A stretch of DNA of 64,000 nt from Otis tarda (Eukaryota > Chordata > Aves > Otidiformes > Otididae). The stretch lies in assembly GCA_026413225.1 (NCBI GenBank), contig CM048557.1, positions 68,004,987 through 68,068,986 on the forward strand, read 5' to 3'. Numbering within the stretch: position 1 is the stretch's first letter; every line of letters starts with the position of its first letter. Positions 1-11,089 of the stretch are shown piece after piece. Below the pieces are notes generated by a model that had not been told where the DNA came from, did not search any database, and saw nothing but the letters and a program-made list of their open reading frames with translations. The translations under genes and the position numbers were made by a program.

Positions 1-1076
1 CACTTTGCACATTCATACCATCCCTGAGTTTCGTTTCAAGTTCTTTCAAACCCTAAAATCCTTGACATTTTCCAGTCTTGCACTTCATATAATTTTTTTT
101 AAGCGTTTACGAAGGGCTTTTTTGAAGTTAACATCCATACTTAGCCTGCTTGGCCATCATTAACAACAGCAGAGCTTTGGAATTTTAACCGGTTGCTGCA
201 GCGCTGCTCGGTTGCCACAGAAATAATGACAAATTCTCATTGCCAAGAGATCTCTTACAATTTCTTTGCGAAACCAGATTTGAAACGCAGTGCGAAGGAA
301 CGGTCCCTGCCAGATAGGGAGTGAAGATGACGATGATTCATCAAAAAACCCCATCCCCTTCCGCGGGGGTTGCTGGCGGTAGCCATTTCCAGATGCATTC
401 GAGTAATTGGATACGGATAATGGGCAATTACTGAATTGTTTGTTTAGATTCTGCATTTTTTATCCCGTGGTATCTGTAAACGCTGCAGACAGAAAGTAAA
501 CTGTCTTGCTACTGGGAGCTGTTGGAGCGATCTTTGCTTTTTCTGTCCTTCCAAAACCCTTTCCTTCCAGCTTGTGGGCATTGAAAGTGCCACTCGCTCT
601 ATTTCGCTCGTGCAAAACGTGACGATGAATTCAATGTTTAAAAAGCTGGGGGGAAAAAACCCTTTCTAGATTGTCCTCCCTGAAGGTGCAGAGCAGCACT
701 TTTTCCTTTTGTTTGGAGCGTAAGGGAAAACTAAGGGAGGAGAAAAATCCCCGTGCGAACACGAGCCGATGTGACCGCCGGTGACCTGGCGGGTGGGAAC
801 TGGCTCCGGCAGCAGCAGGAATTCCTCAAAGACAAATAAAACCTTGTCCTCTGGTTTCCAACCAGCACTTCTGTGCGATAGATTTTTCTCCGCTTGCTTC
901 TCCCGTGAAGCGGATGGGGTTTTCTCAGGAGCGTTTCCCTGACCCCTGAGCTCCCGACGTTGGGCGGCGAAGCTGCCGCCAGCGTCCTCCCCGTGCGCGG
1001 CGTCCCGTCCCTCCCAGAGCCACCGCCCCGGCTCCGCTCGAGCAGGCGGGTGAAAGGGATCATCCTTTCTTTTCAG
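1..1076 (+). other. FERMT2: FERMT2 intron (left-edge part)
   Basis: No further kindlin exon, RNA gene or repeat family recognised. The GC content rises towards the exon at 1077. Confidence 0.7.
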
Positions 1077-1126
1077 GGTGACATCACTTCCATCCCGGAG
1101 CTCGCCGACTACATTAAAGTCTTCAA
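1077..1126 (+). CDS. FERMT2: FERMT2 exon (first in window), lead-in to PH domain
   Basis: 50 bases coding for [16 protein letters not shown] plus two bases of a split Lys. Acceptor TTTTCAG ends at 1076; donor GTAAGT at 1127. Confidence 0.95.
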
Positions 1127-4100
1127 GTAAGTGCTGATGGGAAGAGGTGCTTGCGAAACTGGTAATGTCTCTGAATAATTAATGGTCCTACCACCTAATA
1201 TCCATTTTTTTTTTAAATCTCCTGCCTTGAGATCTTGCTGCGCGCCGCTACGTTAGTGAAAAGCCGCAGAACAGCTCAGACCGTCTGCGCTTTCCTGCTA
1301 TTCAAACATTTTGCTTCTTTCTCCTGCACGTGGCGCAGTCACCAAGTATTTCACACCCTTCCAAACCAACCCATTTGATACCGAAGTTCATCTTAAATAT
1401 AAAACACGGGATGTTTTCCCACTATTCCGCCCTGGCAGGTACGCATCGCTCCGGGAGAGCTTGCTGCATCCCATACCCAGCAGCGCGTGCTGGGATATTT
1501 CTCGAACACCATTAATGCCAGGAGATAACCAAACCATCCTAAAATGAGGAGCGAAGCCCAGAAACCTTGCTTAAATACTTCTCCTGGTTTGCAAGAGGCT
1601 GGATGAATTCTAAGCAGCCGGGATCCCGGTCTGTCTGCCTTCTCCTTGCCAAAAGGAGCAGGTTAAGCTGACTCCGCTCCTCTTCCAGCTCACTCAGGAT
1701 TTAAGGGTTATTTTAATTTGGCTTTGACTTGGACGGCGGTACGTGGAAGCGGGGAACAGCGGCGTCTGGACTTTGAGTAACATTTTGGCAGCCGCCACCG
1801 TCTTTTGCAATTTATTGCCTGCTGCAGCGAGGGTTATGGTGAAAGTTCTGGAAATAATGATGAGATTTCACAGCATAGCTATAGGATAGAGAAGAAAAGC
1901 TGTAGGCAGCGAAATAGCTCTGGAACAAGCCTTTATTTTATTAATTGTTTGCTTCTGGAGCCAGAACCTGCCACTTCTGCTCTGAAAAACTCTTTCTCCC
2001 TCTCCAAAGGCAGATTAATAAAGTCTCCGCGTCCGTCTGGGCTCGCAATCTGTCTTAACTGGGGCAAAGTTGCAGGGCTGCAGCCTGTGCCCTGCATCTG
2101 ACAGGGTGGTTTTTTTCCCCTCCTTGAACAAATAAAGAGGCAAAAAACCGGCTCTTTCCTTTGATGTGCTTATTTGCCAATAAAATTAGGCACAACTCAG
2201 GGAGCTAATTGCTTGCAAATTGGAGCGCCAGTTGGTGGAACAGGAGATGGAACGGCGAGAAACTGCCAGTTCCTCGCCCGGCGCGAGCTCCGAACCCTGG
2301 GACTGGGATTTGACGCTGTCCCGCCGTGGTGGGGAAGCACAGAATTGCCATTTGCTCCTAAAAAAATGAGGGCCAGGTGGTATTTTACTGCCAGAAACCC
2401 AACAATGTGATGTTAGGAGCCGGCCTGGCTTTGGACGTGCCTCTTGTCACACTTCATTGAGGAGGAAAAGCAAAGGCAGGAGCCTCCCAGGCAGGGACTA
2501 TCCCGGGGGTGGGCATACCCCAGGCTGCTGACACCCAGTTTTGAAGGGTGAAATGAGTTTCCTGCTGCAGCAGCTTGATTTAGCTTGATTAAACCTAATG
2601 CAGTGTCCTTCCACCTGTCTGGCAGGCCCAAGAAGCTGACGTTGAAAGGCTACAAGCCGTATTGGTGCACCTTCAAAGATACCTCCATCTCCTGCTACAA
2701 AAGCAAAGAGGAATCCAACGGGACTCCTGCACACCAGATGAACCTGAGAGGTAAGAGCTTTTTATTCCAGTAACAGGCCGCTCCTCTTGAATCTTGTTTT
2801 CCCACTGATTTGTCTCCGTGGCGTGCCGTCCCAGGGTTGGGTAAATATGTTTGAAGGACTGGGGGTGACTGGGTTTGACAGCGTGGCGTATACTTGGACT
2901 TGTAGAAAGTGAGTACGTGGTACGCGTGACCCCAAGGGGAAGCTCTCCAGTAACACGGGGAGACAACTTGCCGTTCTCCTTGTTTTGGCGGCTATCCAAA
3001 AGAATTGAACTAACTCCAACAGCAGAGAATAACTTTTGAGCGCACGCTGCGCCGGAGAGAACAGACCATTCTCTTCCTCCGCTGCCGTTAAATTTTTTTT
3101 TCCTCCTCTCCCTGGTGCTGGTTCTGAGCAGCTTCACTCAAGCGCTCGCTGCGAGTTTTTAAATTCCTGCAGCTGCCGCCCTTTCTCGCGTCAAGTTAAA
3201 CACTCCCGCTCCGGCAGCCACCAAACTCCAGCGAGCTCATTTTTTTTTTTTTTCCCCGTGGAGGCAGGAGCAGATGTGATGCCAAGCTACCGCAGGCTGC
3301 AGTCAGAGCGAAGCCCGGCCCGCAGGACCTTTTTGGGAGCTTTTGACAGATCTGCTGTGACGGCATTTGTAAAAAATCTCGGAGGCGGCGTTGAAGCGGC
3401 GCCCGGGCTGACTTGGCTGGTTCGGTTCATCACCCCCCGGTGTTTGTAAAACTGCTTGTAGTTCTCTCCGGACACCGGAAGCGGGATGCTCACACCTCAC
3501 CACTGACTGTAGCGGCACCGAAATAATGTTTAGGGGTTTCAGGGTGAGAGTCAGCACCCGTCCAGCCACCTTTTCCTACCCTTTCGTGAAAATTTTCAGG
3601 ACACAGTGTTTGCCAGCCGTCGACACCCTTCAGTTGGAGTGCTTTGCTTTTCCTTCTCTTTTTTTTTTTCTTCTTTTTTAAAGCTTACTTCTTCACACTC
3701 CTGTTAAACACCGTCTCTCCCCATTGCAGGATGTGAAGTTACCCCTGATGTGAACATCTCCGGTCAGAAGTTTAACATCAAACTTCTGATTCCGGTGGCG
3801 GAGGGAATGAATGAGATCTGGCTTCGCTGCGACAATGTAAGTGCATCGCTGGGACCGGCTGTCTCTTCGCCCTTTGCCCGCCATCAGCTCATGTTAGGAT
3901 GCGCCGTGTAGCTGGTGTTAATTGAAAAAAAAATAGAAAATGCGCTCACAGTTCGGAGCGCATGTGAGGATTTGGAGTAGAAGATCAGCCCCTGCTCTTC
4001 CTTGGCTTTGTCGCATGGTTATAGTCTACACCTTGGCTGGGTTTCTGCACGTCTTTGTGCATGCTTGAGTATCCTGGGGCTGGAAGGGAAATAAAAACTC

Positions 4101-7100
4101 CTTGGAATTTTATTCAGGGGGGGGAAAGTGGCATCCTCACCGCTCTGATGGGCACGGATGTCTGTTTTGGGGCGCAGGAGACGCAGTACGCCAGCTGGAT
4201 GGCCGCCTGCCGCCTGGCCTCCAAGGGCAAGACGATGGCCGACAGCTCCTACGGCATGGAAGTGCAGAACATCCTCTCCTTCCTGAAGATGCAGCATTTG
4301 AACCCGGACCCGCAGGTGATCCCGGAGCAGATCACCACCGACATTAATCCGGAGTGTCTGGTTTCTCCTCGCTACCTGAAAAAATACAAGAACAAGCAGG
4401 TACGTGCCGGCCCACCCTCCCGGCGCGGTGGTGGTGTTGGTGTGGACCGGGCTGACCACGCGCTGGTTTTGGGTGTTGTCACTCAACGGGATGCACGCGG
4501 TTACTAAAATGAGACTGAAACGTGTGGTTTCGATCTGGCACCCCGGGATGGCACCCATGACCTTAATTACACCACACATAACGCGATGGTGCATGCACAC
4601 AGCCTCGGCAGCGGAGAAGCGTTTGTTTTAAATACACTTAAAATTTATTTACACTTCGTTTAAGTCCTTTTTGGGAATGGTTTTTGCCCCTGCTGATACC
4701 GAGCGACGGTGCAGTGCAGCAGAGCACAGGTCAGCTGCCCCTGTCTCTCCCAGCAACGAGATTAAATCAGTCCCCGGCGCTGGGATTAAAACCCCTTCCC
4801 TTGCCCGGAGTCCGTGCAGAAATCCTCAGGATCAGCGGAGTTGCAGTTGCTCGCAGAGCTTTATCCGGACTTGGCTGTAACGCGGTTTGCGTATTTTCTC
4901 TCTTTGCTTTTCCGCTACTTCCAAACGCCAGCCTTCAAAACGTCGCTTCATTTTTGAGTTGCTGTGGCTTGTGCTTGTACTCCACGCTGCATTCGATCCG
5001 TGCATGACAGGGCTGAGCTGTTCTGCGCTGGAAATAAACGCATGACTTTGTGAGAGACATCATATGTCAGTACGGTGGCAAAATAAGGAGGGCATTGCTC
5101 CGTGGCCTTTCAGTGACTTAAAGTTTCGGCTGTAGCTTCGCAGCCTGTGTGCTTTCAGGCTGGCTGCGGCTTGAGACGATTCCTTCAAACCTGGAAGAAG
5201 GCTGCGAGTCAGAGAAGCAGGAAAAATATAACTTTTTATTGGCACAGCACGATGATTTCCTGGCAGCGGAGTTACATTTTATATAGCCCTTATTATTCTT
5301 CTGAATAAGCCTTTATATCCACTTGGATGGAGGAGAGGCTGCGTAAATATACCGTTGAAACGTATAGAATACCTCCTGGGCTTGAACTCTGTAAAATGGA
5401 GGCACCTGGAAAAATATTAGCTCGCAGAATTTGCTTACCGTGCAGGTATCGTTGTTAAAAGTCGCCTCCGTTGAACGGGGACGGGCACGAGCCCTCCGTG
5501 CAAACGCCGGGTCCCCTACGGACGCCGGCTAAACGGCAGATTCAGGCTTTTCCGTTAGGCCCAGCGGCACGGCTGGGAGGGCCGGAGGGCCGGAGGCTGC
5601 GGGAATGCAAGGAATTCGGCTGCGAGGGTCCCTCCGCCACCCGGCGTGGGGTGAGAAAGAGGAGGAGGAGGCCGCGCAGCCCACAAACGGTGCCGAAAGG
5701 GGAACTGGCAGCGGGCCTCGCCGGAGGATTTATGGAGGGGCTTGGTCCCGCCCGGCCCCAGACCCGCTCGGGTGGTGAGGACACGAATTCTCCTCCGAGC
5801 CGGCAGCTTTACCAAAGCTACGTCGGGACCGAAACCGTCCCAAGGCGGTGCCGGCCAGCCGGGACCGCGGCGGTGCTCAGGCAGGGCTGGCGCGAGGGGC
5901 AGACCTCTGCTCGCTTGTCCCCTCTCCGTCCTTCCGTTCACTCTGGCTGCTTTTCTGCCTAAGAGATTGTGCACGTGGTTTTTTTGCTTGAACTTTGGTT
6001 TGCAGTTAATTTACACTTTTTTCTTTGCTTTGTTGCCGTATTTCTGATTGCTTTTTTTTCTTTCTGCCTCCTTTTCTCTTTTTTTTTTTTTTTTTTTTTG
6101 TTTTCGCCTTGCCATCTACAGCCAGGCTATGTAAGAGACTTGGTAAGTGACAGCAACAATAAAATTAAGATAAATTTAAGATAAAACTTAAAATAGTCTA
6201 GAACCCCTTTGGTGTGGAGAGCAGCAATGAAAAGACTAACAAAACCTACACCCTCCCTGAGAAACCTGGGCCCCGTTTGATTTTTATAATGGTCCCCAGT
6301 GATTTATGCTGCGAAACTGGAAACCCTACACCAGAAGCTCGCCTCGCTGTTCGCTCACATCCTGCGTCTTAAAACGAACCGAGCCTGAGCAGCTCTTTGC
6401 CTCCAGACAGCTCAGATCTGTATTTGCTTTTACGTGTCTGGAGATAGGAAGCACAAGCAGCTCCACGTTTATCAGCCATGGTCGCAGGCTTTGAGCTGAA
6501 GCAAGGCCTCGGGGTAGAAATTATCGATTACCTGCGTCACTCGTGAACGCGCTGCCTCCCAAACGCCTCCCGAGCCGTTACCCGTTCGCGTGGGAGTCGC
6601 GGTGCCGCTAACGAGCCCCCTCGCCTAAAACCGGTGTGTCTCGCCGCCCGCAGATCACGGCGCGCATCCTGGAAGCCCACCAGAACGTGGCGCAGATGAG
6701 TCTCATCGAGGCGAAGATGCGGTTTATCCAAGCCTGGCAGTCGCTGCCGGAGTTCGGCATCACGCATTTCATTGCAAGGTCGGTGGGTCTGCTGGGCAGA
6801 AAAGGGGGAATTTCGTGAATAAATAAGTAGAATATGTTAAATAACCCCAACATCAGAAGGACGTGGAGCTGTTGGAGAGGGTCCAGAGGAGGCCACGCAG
6901 ATGCTGAGAGGGCTGGAGCAGCTCTGCTGTGAGGCCAGGCTGAGAGAGCTGGGGCTGTTCAGCCTGGAGAAGAGGAGGCTCCGGGGAGACCTGAGAGCGG
7001 CTCCCAGTGCCCAAAGGGGGCTGCAGGAAAGGTGGGGAGAGACTCTTCAGCAGGGCCTGGCGTGACAGGACGAGGGGTCATGGTTTTAAAATAGAGGGAG

Positions 7101-8922
7101 GTAGATTTAGATTGGATATTAGGAAGAAATTTTTTACACTGAGGGTGGTGGAACCCTGGCCCAGGTTGCCCAGAGAGGCGGTGGGTGCCCCATCCCTGGA
7201 AACATTCCAGGCCAGGTTGGCCGGGGCTCTGAGCAACCTGATCTGGTTGGAGATGTCCCTGCTCCTGGCAGGGGGGTTGGACTGGGTGGGCTTTAAAGGT
7301 CCCTTCCCACCCAAACCATTCCATGATTCTATGAAATACACAGCGCATCCTTAGCGATGGAGGTTGCGCTGGAACTGAAGTTGAAAGCGTTAATTGCATC
7401 GACTTACAAACCCGATTTTATCCGTTAGCTGCTGAATTTAACGCGCGCAGCCGCGTATCGCGGGTGTGAATTTCTGAATCCCTCGCCATGTCGCAGGTTC
7501 CAGGGGGGCAAGAAGGAGGAGCTGATCGGCATCGCCTACAACCGCCTGATACGGATGGACGCCAGCACGGGCGACGCCGTCAAAACCTGGCGGTTCAGCA
7601 ACATGAAGCAGTGGAACGTCAACTGGGAGATTAAAATGGTGAGATGGGGTTTTACACCTCGGCCGCGTTACATGAGACGGACCCTGCTCTCGGGGTTTTT
7701 TTGAGTTGACTTTGTAAGTTGGCTTTGAAAAAGTCAGGTTTTCACGTCACTGTTGCCCAAAGCCTGTCCCGTCCGGCTGCGTTAATGTGATACAGCTTCT
7801 CCTCCTCCCTTCTCCACCCTCCTTGGAGATCTAGCAGAGGTTCTCCTAACTGCTGGTGGACTCAAGTGTGACCCTTAAAAGTAAGAAAATAAACCCAAAT
7901 CTTTAACACAGCCGGTTACACATGTAACGCGTAACGATTTTCTCCGGTCCGAACACCCTCGAAAGGCAGCAAAATAAAATCAAATTTCAGACCCAAGGCT
8001 TGGGCTTGATCCGAACCAGCAACAGAAACGTACTGGGCCTTCTCCACCCTAAAATTCACTTTATTGGCAGTGCAGCTCTGACTTTCCTGTAAGTAATGAA
8101 AAGCAACGGCAGACCCTTCCCTGGGCTGTGAGGTAGGCTGTTCCCCACCCGTTAACGTTCGGATGCTTCTTTTCAGCACAACACCGATGAGAATTGTGAG
8201 GGCTGTTCCGCGGTTGTGGCTCCTTAAGAGTTACTGGAGAAATTATTCAGCTTCCCCTCTGCCTCAGAGTCTTTGTTTTGACCCAGTTGACCCGATATCC
8301 CGGTTATCCAGCTCAGATACTCCGCTGAGAATCCCCCTCCCTCCCGCAGAGCTGTCGCTGATCGGGGGGACGAAAAAAATAATGGGCATCGATAAATGCA
8401 CGGGCTACTCCGTCACTGCAAAACGAGCTCCCCCAGCCCCCGTAAAGCATTTCTGCAGCCAAACTTTGACTTAAAACCAGAACACACTCGCAGGGAAAAC
8501 TGGGAAGAAATTCCAGCCAGTAGGTAAATAAATAGATAAATAGAAAATTCAATTTGAGCAATGATCATTGCATCGGAGAATCATAAAATATCTCCAGTTG
8601 GAAGGAAGCCGTAAGGATCGTGGAGTCCAAATCATCGTTCCCATCGCTGGTTTTTGCTCGGGCAGCAGAAAAAGGTGCGCGGTGTAACAAAAGAAAGATG
8701 AGAGAGGAAGAGCGCCGGCGGGGCTGACCCCTGTGTTTTGCCCTCCAGGTGACGGTGGAGTTCGCGGACGACGTTCGGGTGTCCTTCATTTGCACGGAAG
8801 TGGATTGCAAAGTGGTTCACGAGTTCATCGGCGGCTACATCTTCTTGTCGACGCGAGCGAAAGACCAGAACGAGAGTTTAGATGAAGAGATGTTCTACAA
8901 ACTGACCAGTGGTTGGGTGTGA
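1077..8922 (+). CDS. FERMT2: Kindlin-2 (FERM domain containing kindlin 2), C-terminal part, eight exons
   Basis: Kindlin-2 is an integrin co-activator at focal adhesions; it binds beta-integrin tails beside talin and binds phosphoinositides through a PH domain inserted in FERM lobe F2. Joined exons: 1077-1126, 2626-2750, 3730-3836, 4178-4399, 6122-6142, 6654-6778, 7497-7638, 8749-8922, together 966 bases, in frame, giving 321 residues and TGA. Window residue n equals about human residue n+359 (human length 680, from memory). The PH domain is about residues 20-118; the rest of F2 follows; F3 is about 218-321. The QW pair in F3 (window residues 255-256, human Q614/W615), which is needed for integrin binding, is intact. 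The gene continues beyond the left edge. Identity is very secure because residue-level similarity to kindlin-2 runs through every exon. Confidence 0.97.
2626..2750 (+). CDS. FERMT2: FERMT2 exon, start of PH domain
   Basis: Codes [18 protein letters not shown] and on to HQMNLR. This is the first PH-domain strands, with Tyr-Trp-Cys at their core. Acceptor CTGGCAG, donor GTAAGA, phase 1 exit. Confidence 0.96.
3730..3836 (+). CDS. FERMT2: FERMT2 exon, middle of PH domain
   Basis: Codes [19 protein letters not shown] through EIWLRCDN. Acceptor ATTGCAG, donor GTAAGT. Confidence 0.96.
4178..4399 (+). CDS. FERMT2: FERMT2 exon, PH C-terminal helix and second half of F2
   Basis: 74 codons beginning [18 protein letters not shown] and ending YLKKYKNKQ. 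Acceptor GGCGCAG, donor GTACGT. The ETQYASW stretch differs slightly from the EKQYAHW that I recall for mammals. Confidence 0.96.
6049..6109 (+). promoter_or_regulatory. FERMT2: Extended polypyrimidine tract upstream of the microexon
   Basis: Almost pure pyrimidine with an unbroken run of 21 T at 6079-6099, ending 22 bases before the 21-base exon. Such tracts help U2AF/PTB binding and are typical next to microexons (known in general; the role here is inferred). Confidence 0.6.
6122..6142 (+). CDS. FERMT2: FERMT2 21-base microexon
   Basis: Seven codons, PGYVRDL, between acceptor ATCTACAG and donor GTAAGT. The same seven residues sit between KNKQ and ITARI in mammalian kindlin-2, so this is a real constitutive exon although very short. 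Skipping it would keep frame and remove seven residues from F2. Confidence 0.93.
6654..6778 (+). CDS. FERMT2: FERMT2 exon, end of F2
   Basis: Codes [19 protein letters not shown] through GITHFIA and two bases of Arg. Acceptor CCCGCAG. The donor is GTCGGT, weaker than the others in this gene. Confidence 0.95.
6850..7337 (+). mobile_element. CR1 LINE, 5'-truncated copy
   Basis: Contains the CR1 3' end: GGTTGCCCAGAGAGGCGGTG near 7168, the stretch ending in GGTCCCTTCCCACCC near 7300, and the tail ATGATTCTATGAAAT at the right end. About 490 bases, sense on +, inside a FERMT2 intron. The reading frame is not kept. Confidence 0.92.
7497..7638 (+). CDS. FERMT2: FERMT2 exon, F3 lobe with integrin-binding QW
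   Basis: Codes [20 protein letters not shown] through [14 protein letters not shown] at window residues 255-256 matches the human Q614/W615 integrin-tail contact. Acceptor GTCGCAG, donor GTGAGA. Confidence 0.96.
8576..8645 (-). mobile_element. Short old CR1 3'-end fragment
   Basis: GAATCATAAAATATCTCCAG followed by a GGAAGGAAGCC...GGATCGTGGAGTCC pattern, the reverse complement of a CR1 tail. About 70 bases, from an older subfamily than the other copies. Confidence 0.75.
8749..8922 (+). CDS. FERMT2: FERMT2 terminal coding exon
   Basis: 57 codons from [19 protein letters not shown] to LTSGWV, then TGA at 8920-8922. Holds the C-terminal F3 helix. Acceptor CCTCCAG. Confidence 0.97.
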   Translation: MTVEFADDVRVSFICTEVDCKVVHEFIGGYIFLSTRAKDQNESLDEEMFYKLTSGWV

Positions 8923-9007
8923 GTGCCACGTACTGTACGCCGAGAGGAAACCCCATGGCCATATTAATATTTAACTTTAAAAAGCTGTTCTTTGAAATAT
9001 GCTGCTT

Positions 9008-9013
9008 AATAAA
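9008..9013 (+). terminator. FERMT2: Proximal poly(A) signal AATAAA of FERMT2
   Basis: Canonical hexamer 86 bases past the stop codon, followed by a T-rich run at about 9033-9048. Confidence 0.5.
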
Positions 9014-10107
9014 GTAAGCTTGAAATGTATCTTTTTTTTTTTTTTTTAATCATGAAAATTTTTGCATTACCAGACCAGTTACTCTGTGTGCACTAATGAG
9101 CACTTCTGTTAATTTGCTATAACCAGCCCGTGCCGGGGCCGGGCGATCCTGCCGCCGGCCCTTCGCTACAGAATCCGATGGGCAGATCAGGATAAGAGTT
9201 GACTGACCTGAACCAGCCGATTTTCTGCGAGAACTCTAAGCCATCCTCTTGTAAAGCCATCCAGGGCTTAACCTATATGAAGTCTATTTATCATGTTTAA
9301 TGCATGAGTGTTTTCTTTCTTTTTTTTTTGTGTGGTTTTTTTTTTTTATTCTGTACATTTGACCTGTTTCGAAGTCGTCCTTCCCGTAAGTAGAGCCGCC
9401 ATCTCTCCTTTCACACTACAAGCGCCGGGGCTGCTACGGGTGCCTGACATGACTTTTGAAGATATAGTTGCGCGTGGCCTCGGAGATGATCTTCTGTTAG
9501 TCTGTTAGAGCTCGGTTTTCTTTGTTAACTTGCCTTTTGATAATCATTTATATTGTCTTTTTTTTAAATTTTATTTTATTTTTACACCGTATTGTATTAC
9601 GACACTTGTAGTATTCACCAGCATAGTCACTGTTCTGCCTATGATATGCAAACTTTTTCATTACAATATGAAGTAAAAGGTCTATGAAGTATAGGTTTTG
9701 TGTAACTAATGTAAAAAACACAAATTTTATAAAATTGTACAGTTTTTTTTTTTAACTAGTCTCACAAGCCAGCTAGAATAATTGCATAGATCTGGTGTAT
9801 CAGCATTAACTATAGCATGCCTGTGAGGAGGATGGGGAATAACCAAGAAACACGCAAAAAAAAAAACCCCAAAAAAACCAATTTCAGCCTAGTAAATTTG
9901 TATCTAAGTTACATGGGATTTCAGAGCTGCGCCACAACGCCCTCTCTAACCGATACCTGGGGCCGGGACCTCCCCGTTCGTTAAGCCAACGCGGCGTCAA
10001 CGCTACCGGCGAGCGATCTCCCGCCCCGCCTAGCGCCGAGGAATAACCAGTGTTGCGTTCCTGCGGTCTGTGGTTTCAAGACTTATGTACAAATGCATTT
10101 TATTTTA

Positions 10108-10113
10108 AATAAA
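10108..10113 (+). terminator. FERMT2: Distal poly(A) signal AATAAA of FERMT2
   Basis: Hexamer in an AT-rich stretch. Sequence after about 10140 turns GC-rich and non-UTR-like, which fits transcript cleavage here. Confidence 0.65.
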
Positions 10114-11067
10114 AGTCAAATCTTTTATTTAACATTCAGCTGCCGCTCCTGGTTTTTGCGGGGGGCGGAGGGAAGGACGCTGCTGCGGACACCACGTGCG
10201 GTCGGTACCGTGCCGTCGCCTCGGTTGAAGGCTGTTGATGACTTGGGGTGAAAAAAAAAAAAAGCGCCGGCACGCAGCGCTCGGTTACAGTGGCAAGAAA
10301 GAAAATCGATCTGTGTGTAAGCTGGGCTTAAAATGTTGCGTTTTCACCCAAGCGCTGCCTGCCAGAAGAGCTCCGTGCCCAAAACCACCTCGAGAGAGGG
10401 GCCAGGGACGCTGCTTGGCCACAGCTGGTCCAGCTCCCAGCCTCCGGTTATCCCGAGCCGCGGCAGGACCGGAGGAGAGTGAGGAGGGACGGGAAAGGGG
10501 TGCCAGGACGAGGGGGCTGCCCCCCTGCACCCCTGGGTTGAGAGGGACAGGCGACAGCAACGCCTGCAGCATCTTCCCCGGGCACGAGCTGAATTTGCTC
10601 CTTTGCAGGCGGGTGCCTGGAGGAAATAACGCGTTTCCCCGTCGCTGCTGCGTTTCTGCGGCAATCCTCTTAATTTTTTTCCACTGTCTGCTCTTGGACA
10701 GGTTGCATCCTTGCTCCATCCCAAAAAAAAAAAGGGGTGGCTCGATGGTGCTGGGGATGCTCCCAGCCCTGCCCAAGCCGCCGGCTTGTTTTTTCGGGTG
10801 CTGGCAGCTCCCAGCTCCCCGGCAAGTCCAGGCGGCCCCGGGAGGCACGCGAACGGAGGAGCGGCGGGCACGTTCCTGGCAGGCGGCACCGGGATTTTGG
10901 CCGGCTGCGGGAACGGGTGAGGCACAGCAATAAAAACGTGCCTGGCCTGGAACAGCACGGAAGCTGGGCGTGCGGTGGGGATGGCTCAACGAAAAATATT
11001 TCTCTCCTCTTTCACAGCCTGAGGTTAGGAGGGTGACGTGGAGAGGAAAGGGGGGAGAAGATGCGTC

Positions 11068-11089
11068 CCGTCCGTCCGTCCGTCCGTCC
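11068..11089. repeat. (CCGT)n microsatellite
   Basis: Five consecutive CCGT units, then CCATCC. Confidence 0.9.

Larger units (their letters stand above)
1127..8748 (+). other. FERMT2: FERMT2 internal introns
   Basis: Introns: 1127-2625, 2751-3729, 3837-4177, 4400-6121, 6143-6653, 6779-7496, 7639-8748. The 6779-7496 intron is mostly a CR1 copy and 7639-8748 holds an old CR1 tail. The 4400-6121 intron has a GC/CpG-rich block at about 5470-5930 and a long T tract before the microexon. I see nothing else I can name. Confidence 0.8.
8923..10130 (+). other. FERMT2: FERMT2 3' UTR
   Basis: AT-rich non-coding tail after the stop, with AATAAA at 9008-9013 (proximal) and 10108-10113 (distal). The end near 10130 is inferred from the distal signal followed by a T-rich stretch; two 3' UTR lengths are possible. 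Confidence 0.7.
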
